Shown: positions 56,515 through 64,000 of the stretch, piece by piece
How positions within the stretch are numbered: position 1 is the first letter of the stretch
How the letters are laid out: every line of letters begins with the position of its first letter
Assembly: GCA_963580285.1 (NCBI GenBank)
Contig: OY757019.1
Coordinates: 64,562,587 to 64,626,586 of the forward strand
Origin: Lucinisca nassula
Taxonomy: Eukaryota; Mollusca; Bivalvia; Lucinida; Lucinidae
Direction of reading: 5' to 3'
Length of the DNA stretch: 64,000 nt
Translations under genes and position numbers: made by a program
The notes under the pieces: model-generated
Told to the model about the DNA's origin: nothing
Seen by the model: the letters and a program-made list of their open reading frames with translations, nothing else
Database searches by the model: none

Positions 56515-56636
56515 TGTATTTTCTTCGGATTTATACCTCATAGATGGATAATGATGGTGACTTCAAGCAGGTGTATGTATTTTCTTCGGATTTATACCTC
56601 ATAGATGGATAATGATGGTGACTTCAAGCAGGTGTG
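56515..56636 (+). repeat. Two-copy tandem duplication, 61-bp unit
   Basis: TGTATTTTCTTCGGATTTAT through GACTTCAAGCAGGTGT occurs at 56,515 and again at 56,576 with essentially no change, so the duplication is recent. Non-coding. Confidence 0.9.
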
Positions 56637-56668
56637 TATCGAAAAACCGCACCATCGCCGAATCATTA

Positions 56669-56972
56669 GTTTGATTTGAGGTTTAACGTCCCCGTCAACA
56701 CTGTAAAGGTCATTTTGGAGACGTTGCTTCGAATTTTGTGGGACTTTTACCCGATATTGAGATGAAAGGACATCTCAAGCCCTGTCGCCCAATGAAACCA
56801 GTAGGGTTTATTAGCATGGACGGCCCCCCTCGCACCGCGGTTCCTGGACAGGCTTAGATCCTCTAAGCGGTTTACCAGTACTAGTGTGCGGACCGGATTC
56901 AGCTCTGCGTGGAAGCATCATGCAGCCCATACATTTCTTCAAGCCCCTATGGGCGGGGGCCTGATCGCCGAT
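56669..56972 (-). repeat. Dispersed repeat family X, full-length-looking copy
   Basis: The minus strand runs from GGCCCCCGCCCATAGGGGCT through GGGCTGCATGATGCTTCC, GAGGATCTAAGCCTGTCC and CTTGAGATGTCC to GGGGACGTTAAACCTCAAAT. It is about 300 bp and the best-preserved family X member in the window. The defined GACGTTAAAC 3' end and the absence of terminal inverted repeats favour a SINE-like retroposon. Confidence 0.75.
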
Positions 56973-56987
56973 TCAACACCAATATTC

Positions 56988-57426
56988 ATTCTTATGAATG
57001 TTTTCATTGCTCTTAAAGGAACTCATTTTTTATTTTTATTTGCCTTCACTGCAGCTGGTGTTGTGCCGTGTGGCGGCCGTAAAACGTCTCCCCGTACATC
57101 AACCATAGTGCAGTTTATATTTTACTTTTGGTCCTTTGAGATCAGCGTGAATATTCTGAGAAATTGGAAATAAATTATTGGTTTAGACTCATATTCTAGA
57201 CAGAATTTTAATTATTTGGACCCCATTTTGATTTATATCAGTCTTTGAATCGACTGCCTATTCGAAATTCGCAAAATTGCAGTATGTTTCCTCTGGCTTT
57301 CTTTGCCGGATCATTACAGTGTCACTGATGAGGCTTTATTAGCCGAAACTACGTAGTATGACCCATCTTCCTTCTTATGAATGTTTTCATTGCTCTTAAA
57401 GGAACTCATTTTTGATTTTTATTTGA
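56988..57426 (+). mobile_element. Retrozyme-like element, 1.1 units, 383-bp period
   Basis: It starts at TTCTTATGAATGTTTTCATT, just 3' of where a first hammerhead would be, and passes GAACTCATTTTTTATTTTTA, CTTCACTGCAGCTGGTGTTG and GTGCCGTGTGGCGGCCG. It then runs through the GGTTTAGACTCATATTCTAG region and a complete hammerhead to a second CTTATGAATGTTTTCATTGC and ends GAACTCATTTTTGATTTTTA. The repeated block is offset by 383 bp, matching the 382-bp period of the copy at 984-1594. The first ribozyme has been lost by 5' truncation next to a family X repeat. There is no ORF. Confidence 0.85.
57319..57364 (+). ncRNA. Hammerhead ribozyme with one stem I mismatch
   Basis: Stem I GTGTCA / TGACCC (five of six pairs; T replaces the second G and opposes C), core CTGATGA, stem II GGCT-TTATT-AGCC, core GAAA, stem III CTACGTAG, cleavage triplet GTA. 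Core residues are all conserved. The mismatch may weaken cleavage. Predicted cleavage is between 57,358 and 57,359. Confidence 0.82.
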
Positions 57427-57624
57427 TTTGGATCATGGATGTCATAAGCACGATGAACAAGGCCGCGACATACAAAATACATCTAGAGTTAAATAAGTTG
57501 TGTTAATGAGTAAGCCCTCTTTATATCGACATGCAACATAACGACCTAACTTGTTAAAGGGACCATTTCACTGCAACGAATCAAACGATTCAAGAATATT
57601 ATAATTTATTTATCCTATATCCTT

Positions 57625-57720
57625 CAAGAAACAAATGCTGCGGGTGTCCATTAGAATCGCCTCCGCGAGGCGGCTTTAACAAGCGTCCACAACATCCGTC
57701 TCTTGGAATAATTAAGAGAG
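57625..57720. repeat. Foldback hairpin of the CGCCTC-GAGGCG family
   Basis: CAAGAAACAAATGCTGCGGG and GTCCATTAGAATCGCCTCC face GAGGCGGCTTTAACAAGCG and GTCCACAACATCCGTCTCTTG with several mismatches. It is an older relative of the hairpins at 26,627 and 40,866. Confidence 0.6.
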
Positions 57721-57844
57721 ATGGTCCTATATCAGCTATTATATTTCTACTTATTTAGCTTCTTTGCTGTAGCCAATTCGCTACAGCGTCAGGAAACAGG
57801 GTTCTCTGAAACTCGCCAGTAGTATAGGGTGTAGGCATAGGAAC

Positions 57845-57905
57845 CAAATTATAGGGACTAGACTAGTCCCTATAATCTTTTTGGTCCCTATAATTTAGTC
57901 CCTAT
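57845..57905. repeat. Overlapping palindromes ATTATAGGGACTAGTCC
   Basis: ATTATAGGGACTAG is followed immediately by its complement CTAGTCCCTATAAT, then by TTTTTGG and TCCCTATAATTTAGTCCC, which can also pair with the first arm. The result is a compact set of alternative hairpins within about 60 bp. Confidence 0.65.
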
Positions 57906-58005
57906 GTCTTGGATAGTGTTTTGGCTGTGTGGCTTCAGAGATGAGTGGATTGACTTAGATTGATTTAAAAATAGAAGTCGATTCCACTTAGAATCGATAC
58001 AAGAA

Positions 58006-58110
58006 AAATAGAAGTGGAGGCAATGATAAGGAATCGATACAATAAACCTTCAACTCCGATCAGAGACACCAAAAACATGAAATAAAACATCAATAGCGGA
58101 AAGCCAAAAG
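58006..58110 (-). repeat. Family D, 3'-end fragment
   Basis: The minus strand reads GGCTTTCCGCTATTGATG, GTTTTTGGTGTCTCTGATCG, ATCGATTCCTTATCATTGCC and ends CTCCACTTCTATTTTTC. It shares its 3' end with the other copies and is truncated at about 100 bp. Confidence 0.75.
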
Positions 58111-58278
58111 TTGAAATTATAAGGACCAAGCTTATTCGGTGATTTTCATAGTCCATAAATATTCAGTGGGTGAAATGACTTTATCCCTATAAAATTAATG
58201 TTCACTGACAAGGTTGAAATACCGATAATGGTCTCGTTTGACCTAGTCAAATTATTATTTTCCTCATACAAAGCAAAC

Positions 58279-58292
58279 GGCCCTTCAGGGCC
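58279..58292 (+). other. Histone-mRNA-like 3' stem-loop sequence
   Basis: GGCCCTTCAGGGCC preceded by CAAAC and followed by ACCAA closely follows the animal replication-dependent histone 3' stem-loop (GGCYCU, four-base loop, AGRGCC, then ACCA), except that the loop is two bases shorter. No histone coding sequence is found upstream in 58,111-58,270. It may be chance or a remnant of a histone gene cluster or histone-derived repeat. Confidence 0.35.
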
Positions 58293-58437
58293 ACCAACCT
58301 TCTTGATGATACTGTGAGATCTAGGTTTGCTATGAAAACATATGGAGCATCACGAAGAATTCTTTGAAGATGACCATGATTGGCTTAGCAAAGAGACTGC
58401 AAAGTGGACTGGCTTTCCAGCAGTTCCTGGCACGGAG

Positions 58438-58570
58438 AAAAATAGAAGTGGAGGCAATGATACGGAATTGATACAATAAACCTACAAATCCGATCAGAGA
58501 CACCAAAAACATGAAATAAAACATCAATAGCGGAAAGCCAAAAGGACAGTCACTTTCCCACAAAATGCCC
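58438..58570 (-). repeat. Family D, 3'-end fragment
   Basis: The minus strand reads CATTTTGTGGGAAAGTGACT, GGCTTTCCGCTATTGATG, GTTTTTGGTGTCTCTGATCG and ends GCCTCCACTTCTATTTTTC. It is slightly longer than the fragment at 58,006 and differs from it at the 5' truncation point. Confidence 0.75.
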
Positions 58571-59142
58571 AAAGTAAAATTATATGTCAAGTCAAAAAAT
58601 TAATTATACCAACTTCCGGGTAAATTCCAGAAGCTATCCGGCAGCCATTCAGCCAAGCGTGGTTGTAAACATGCGAATCGGACGTTTAGCTACAAAATGC
58701 ATACATTTACATTTGCCCATACTATTCTGCTCAAGAGTTGTCTTGCAATATGTGCCTAGAAAGGTTTTGCAACGAATTTGGCATTGCGCATGCGCAGATG
58801 ATCATTTTTTTGTCAGAGATGAAAGATCATGACCACTGATCATCGAAACCCACTTTACATTTCCAATATCTCATAATCTTGCCCTACAATCAAAGCTTTA
58901 ATTTGTGAAATTCTCAGACTACTCCCTTTCAATTAAAAATATAGCAATTTTCAAACTGTTGCTATTGCTGTTGCTACCTGCCATTCAATTTTTGCAGTTT
59001 CTTTAAAAAGTGCTTTGTTGTCACCATTGCTGTTAATCATGATGGAAAATAATGTAGAAAATTCATGGAGCATGTAGCACTACCAATTGCAATTTTCAAT
59101 TGAAATCAGCATTTTGCACACAACTTCAAAGAATGGGAGGCA
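58571..59142. other. Interval without supported features
   Basis: A/T-rich unique-looking sequence between a family D fragment and the second duplication copy. An 82-codon frame at 58,584-58,832 has no recognisable domain. No RNA gene or terminal repeat is seen. Confidence 0.4.
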
Positions 59143-59860
59143 TTTCTAGGGAAATGTGTGCTGAAATCATAGTGAATACTACAGTTGGCAATCCAACTGA
59201 TGGCAAAATTTAGTAGAGTATGGTATCGTAACACATATTTGCGAAAAATGCTTGCTTAAAATCGCCATAAAATTGCTTGCTTAAATCACCATAAATTATT
59301 CAGGCGCAGTAAACAATGGAACATTATTTTAAATGTACCCTCATAGCAAGAAACTTTATCCACATTGCTTAGTACTGGTTCCTACCCAGGAAAAGAGGGC
59401 CACATGGAAGATTAGTACTAGTACTAAATGTGTTACCCTCTATAAATAAGGTCGATTATTATTATTATTATTTATTATATTTAAGTGCAAAACTCTTGAA
59501 AAGTGGATGTAAATGTAATCCTTGATGTGTGTCAACAATCATAGGGTGAGTGCCAAGTCTGGAATGTCGGTTGAGGATCAGAAGAAGGTCAAAAGTCAAA
59601 TGAGTGCAAAATAAACACTAAACTTTTAAAATATATTTGGGAAATCACCATCAATCTATTCAGGTGCAGTGAACAATGGAAAATTATTTTAAATGTACCC
59701 TCTTTAGGTCAGGATTTATATAATTACAAAACTCGTTAATCAAATTTTGTCATATTTAGCATAAGGATGTGTTGATGACCAGTATGTTATTAAAATATTA
59801 AGAAATACATTTGTTACGTGTATTTGATTGTCAAAGACAGATTTAAATTCCAAGATGGCT

Positions 59861-61450
59861 GTCAGATAGTTATGGAGGCAATGATCAGGAATCGATACAA
59901 TTAACCACAGCTCCCATCAATGGCACCACTAGACCCTTATGGAAACACCAGTAGCGGAAAGACAAAAGGACAGTTACTTTCCCACAAAATGGCCATTGGT
60001 GATCCAAAAAAAAAAAAAATATAAGCGATACACACACTCACAAAAATAAACTGCAACAGAAGAACGGCCTTGGAACGGTCAGTGAAACGAAATCCACGGG
60101 GGCGGGGCGGTCTTAAATCTATTTTATGCAGCTGCAATCCTCGCCCTTACTTTCTTTGCGATATAGACAAATCATTTGTTTAGTCCGCATGAAAGCCTGA
60201 TAAGTTACATCAATTAACAATTAACTGATGAGTTACTCCGAGAACACAAAAATCAAGTGTGTATCGCTTTTTTTTTTTTCTTGCTGTCTGCAAGAAGCCA
60301 CTGAAATGCTGGAGCAAAAGATCTAGAAAACCAACAGTTACACTCCGATTACATAAAACTCCCGAGCTTGGCTGAGGCAAAGTCGTCAACCGTGAATGGG
60401 TTTAACTACCATGCATGACATTTCTTTTTTATATCGAAGAATGGTTTTACGAAATTGGGTGCTGAAGTCATTGCAACTATATATACTGAGCAACACGAAT
60501 ATGGTTAAATTTTCGTGGTAATTTCTGATGATGACATATGTTGCTGAACTATCAACAATGCATGATTTGGTTACATTGATTTTGGTTTCCGTAGCATGGT
60601 TCATGGAGGTCGAATCTTTCCCGTTGTCTCAAGATGTTACAAAAAAGTTCTAATGACTGACATGTCGGCGTTTTTACGGAACATTCCATAGACAACAACA
60701 GAAAATTAAAGTGACGACAAATTCCAATGATGGAATGATGGGATTTTCAAAGGCAAATCTGTTTACTTTTATTGTTATTGGGCGTTAGAAAACTTAGTTC
60801 TGTGGAATTATTGCATCAACAAATTCTGAAACTGCGAACTGGACCCTTTATGCCATAGTTCCATAATTTCTTGTCTGGAAGTGAAAATAGTGCGTCGCTT
60901 GTGATCAAAATTAAAGAAAACCTATCGATTAACAATAAAATAAATCATCGCAGAACGACCTTCATTTCAGGTGTATGAATGCATGTCACATGCCGTGTTC
61001 TTGAAAATCACAATGTGTTTCATTTTTAACAAACACCCTAGCTCCAGATTATGGTTTGTTTCTTGGAATGTTAAAAGCAAAGTGCTGCTGGACGCTTGGG
61101 ACATTGGCCAGTGTTATTATATAGACGATTCATAGAATATATATACACTATGCCCATTAAGATGAACCACTGTTGGGTTATAACGTTGGCTCAGTATATA
61201 TTTTTCTGAATTTATTTACCAAGACATTGTTGCAGAAAAGATTTAAGTCCAACATTGAATTTTGATGACCTCTATATTTTTTTAAAAGGCTTTGCGTTAG
61301 TTTATGATACCGATAGCCCAAGTTTTGCAGTTAAAAATTGATTTCGAGTGTTGAAGTCGGTATACTAGGCCCTCTGGCAAGTCGAAGTAATTGCAAAATA
61401 TAAACGCCATAGGATGCCGCACGAGGAACATCACCATCCAACAATCTCAA
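59861..61450 (-). repeat. Dispersed repeat family D, longest form (copy 2)
   Basis: This is the duplicate of the element at 49,019-50,600. The minus-strand frame here starts MNHATETKINVTKSC because GGTTTCCGTAGCATGGT replaces the T-run of copy 1. This version looks like the ancestral state, since a pure T-run in the other copy is easily explained by loss or assembly error. Confidence 0.75.
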
Positions 61451-62090
61451 CGTCAAAATCATCGCGTTTATCATAAATTTTTAAAGAAGCAAACCCATCT
61501 ACAATAGACAGATGTAATCCAAAAACGGGGGTCTCGGTATCAGAAGAATTTGCTTTATTTAACTGAAGTTCTGGGGGTTAATCTGACTGGTCAAACCATT
61601 TAGGTATTGTTAATGTTTAATAAACCACCAAAATATCTAGAAGTCGATATGAAATTAAAATAGTTTGTTATTTTCACGAGTGGTGTAGCAATACAAGTTT
61701 TGATGTTCAATATTGAAACAAAATTAATCTTACATTGAAAATCATTTTTTTTTTTTTTTGATTACATGCTTCACTACTCGCGTCACTCAACCTTGGAGAA
61801 AACTAACTTTGTTCCTGGACAACTGAACCGAAAAAGAAACGCAACTTTTTAACCCAAAAGATTTTCATGCAACCATCAGGTTGACTGAAAAATCATTTTG
61901 CGATTTACTTTCATACTTTTTAATCTTTCTTCTGCAGAAAACACTTGGGCGATACAGTTTAACGTTCCACTTATCAATTCGTTGTTTTCAACATTTCCTC
62001 GTGCAGTACATTAAATGTATTCAGTAAAATCATCAAATTGACATATTGTGTGACCTGGAGATTAGGTTTCAAAAGTCCGGTAAAATTTCT

Positions 62091-63451
62091 CTACGGAATA
62101 TGGTACCTTTGACGCAAGATCAACGTAACGTAGCGGTCCAAATGCTTCTAACTCGCTTGTACCGGCCTCTACGTCAAACGGAAACGACAAATGACAGGCC
62201 CAGAATTGCACGTCCACGCGTCACGACACGTCGACAGGACTGATACATCCATCTAACCCACCTTTGTAATCGGTTCCGTACAGCAGTCGAGACGTCCCAG
62301 GAAACCAGGAACGCACAACATTCGAATAAGTGCAGATACTTTCAGGAATCGCCTTCGAGAGTTTGGCTTAGGTCCTCGTCGTCCGTACGTTGGTGTGCCA
62401 TTAACACCACGACGACGTCAGGTTAGAATGGCGTGGCGGAACGTAATGTTTTCTGATGAGTCGAGGTACTTGTTGTACAGAGCTGACAGCCGGTAACGGG
62501 TGTATAGGCGTGACGGAGAGCGTTATCGTGACAATTGTTTGGTTGAACGTGATCGATTTGGAGGTGGTGGGTTGATGGTGTGCGCTGGCATATCCTATGG
62601 TCATAGAACGCTACTGGTATTCTTTGATGGATCTTTAACAGCTCAGCGTTACGTTGACGTCGTTTTACGACCGGTAGTTGTTCCAAATATACGACAGCAC
62701 AACGTTACGTTTCAGCAGGATAACGTTCGGGCGCATTTATTTTATACATAGCAGTGAAACCAATGCATATCTGAAACAAATAAAAGTGATATTTTCACAC
62801 TGTTAAAATATAAATGATATTTTCACAGTGTGAATGTTATTTTCACAGTAGCAGCCCAGACTACTTTTCTCGCCAAAATCCATATGTCATCTATAAAATA
62901 ATTCCGTAACATACCTTGAAAAAGCATTCTTTGAACTGTAAAAATGCTGTATTAAAAATGGCGATCTGTTTATGGTTTACAACTGACGTCATAGCCAAAT
63001 GAAAAACTGTGACGTAAGATCCGACAGTAAGTGTCCAAAAATATTATCTAATAAAAAGAAAATTTACTTTTTATCGATAAATAACAAAAATATTTCATCG
63101 TGGTGTTGAAAACATCAGAATTTTCAACACACTCGATGAAATATTTTTGGTATTCATCTCAAAAAAGTAAATATCCTCTATGTATTAAGGCTCAGCATGG
63201 CGTTTCTTCAGCAAAACAACGTCGACATGATGCACTGGCCTCCGTATAGTCCAGATCTCTCTCCTGTAGAACATTTGTGGGACGTCTTGGATAGGCGCGT
63301 ACGTAACCGCCCCAGCCGCCAACAACGCGTCAAGCCTTGTGCCTCGCGCTCATACAGTAGTGGCCCCCCAGAGATCAATCGTTTAATCCTGTCCATGACC
63401 AGGCTTGTGCGTGCAGGACTGAATGCAAACGGAGGACATACTCGCTATTAA
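62091..63451 (+). pseudogene. Tc1-family transposase pseudogene (copy 2)
   Basis: Each frame translates to the same residues as copy 1: FSDESRYLL, QQDNVRAH and SPDLSPVEHLWD are all present, with the same stops and the same interruption. That identity, across non-functional sequence under no constraint, is the best sign that the duplication is very recent or an assembly artefact. Confidence 0.88.
62740..63187. mobile_element. MITE inserted in the transposase gene (copy 2)
   Basis: The same 0.45-kb insert as in copy 1, with TTA on both sides and ATACATAG / CTATGTAT ends. No differences from copy 1 were noticed. Confidence 0.75.
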
Positions 63452-64000
63452 CTGCTTATGTTTTGAACTTGTGAAATGACTACCTCTGTGACAAAAAGGA
63501 TTTGTGTTCCAAACATTCTCACTGGAAATTGAACTCTCTATAGTAGTTACATTCAGGAATGATTACCGTATATTATTGCGTCATTAAATCGATTTTCTTC
63601 TAACATGATGATTACTGCAAATACTCGCATTTATATTGGGAGTTGCGTTTCTTTTTCTATGTCTAGCGGAAGCTAGTATCAGTTATATCGGAGAAATCCC
63701 AATTTGGTTTGCATTGAATAGACATGTCAATGTTGAAGTAAAATCATTAAATCATATGGGCGCAAACGCGAATACATTTTAGCTGTTACCCTTCTGGAGT
63801 CTTGTAATATACAAACTTTGAATAATGGTAAACAATTACATTAAACGCAGCAAAATTTGGCGCTTTTTCGCGATTTATATTATGGCGGATTTTCGATATC
63901 CGAAAAAAAAAAAAAATCGGTGAATCTCCATAGCCATGTAATATTTATTTATTTTTTTTTTGTTCACCGCATGATACCTGGATAACCGAAATGTCTGTCT

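Larger units (their letters stand above)
61830..63657 (+). mobile_element. Tc1/mariner-type transposon, defective and interrupted (copy 2)
   Basis: The same terminal sequence, transposase remains and inserted MITE are present as at 50,979-52,806. Because the MITE sits at the identical codon, the MITE insertion predates the segmental duplication. The pair is therefore not two independent transposon insertions. Confidence 0.85.
59143..64000 (+). repeat. Segmental duplication, copy 2 (runs to the window end)
   Basis: This matches 48,301-53,148 throughout, as far as can be read by eye, except for the GGTTTCCGTAGCATGGT difference near 60,583 and small A-run length changes. It is still matching at position 64,000, so its true extent is unknown. 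The copies start 10,842 bp apart, in direct orientation. Confidence 0.92.

Overview
The window is non-coding, repeat-dominated animal DNA, most likely from a bivalve or other mollusc. The evidence is the combination of tRNA-derived SINEs, Tc1/mariner elements, many foldback MITEs, hammerhead-bearing retroposons, dispersed repeats ending in GACGTTAAAC, and a repeat bounded by CTCACCTGAG. I recognise several of these from bivalve genomes, but that is recollection and not a search. There is no operon-like or compact gene organisation, and intron and exon signals appear only around 44.8-46.0 kb.

Layout. Positions 1-295 hold part of a dispersed repeat ('family D', minus). Positions 297-26343 hold a satellite array (array A) of roughly 270-290-bp units, each with a near-perfect palindrome, an A-run and two to five copies of a 24-bp G-rich subrepeat. 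It is interrupted near its left edge by a 382-bp-period element with two hammerhead ribozymes, and near its right edge by two tRNA-derived SINEs. Positions 26344-32530 hold a mosaic of dispersed and tandem repeats. Positions 32548-37565 hold the same satellite in the opposite orientation (array B), split by a hammerhead element that itself contains a family D copy. Positions 37568-43200 hold scattered retroposon and MITE pieces and a GC-rich unclassified block. Positions 43205-43990 hold a decayed LINE endonuclease abutting a second type of hammerhead element. Positions 44847-46006 hold the only likely host gene sequence: the terminal exon of a multi-pass (claudin/PMP22-like) membrane protein with a poly(A) signal. 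Positions 46565-48031 hold foldback elements, one split by a 467-bp insertion with a 9-bp target duplication. Positions 48301-53148 and 59143-64000 are a near-identical duplicated segment carrying a defective Tc1-type transposon that is itself interrupted by a MITE. Between them lie another MITE, a Tc1 element with well-preserved 30-bp terminal repeats, a 147-bp TA-flanked MITE and a third hammerhead element.

The most interesting system is the hammerhead family: five complete ribozyme cores in four elements. Two loci have units of 382-383 bp, the architecture of retrozymes or Penelope-type pseudo-LTRs, which would release unit-length RNAs able to circularise. Two sequence lineages show compensating base changes in stems I and II, which supports real RNA structure. 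No complete autonomous partner is visible here; reverse transcriptase would have to come from elsewhere in the genome.
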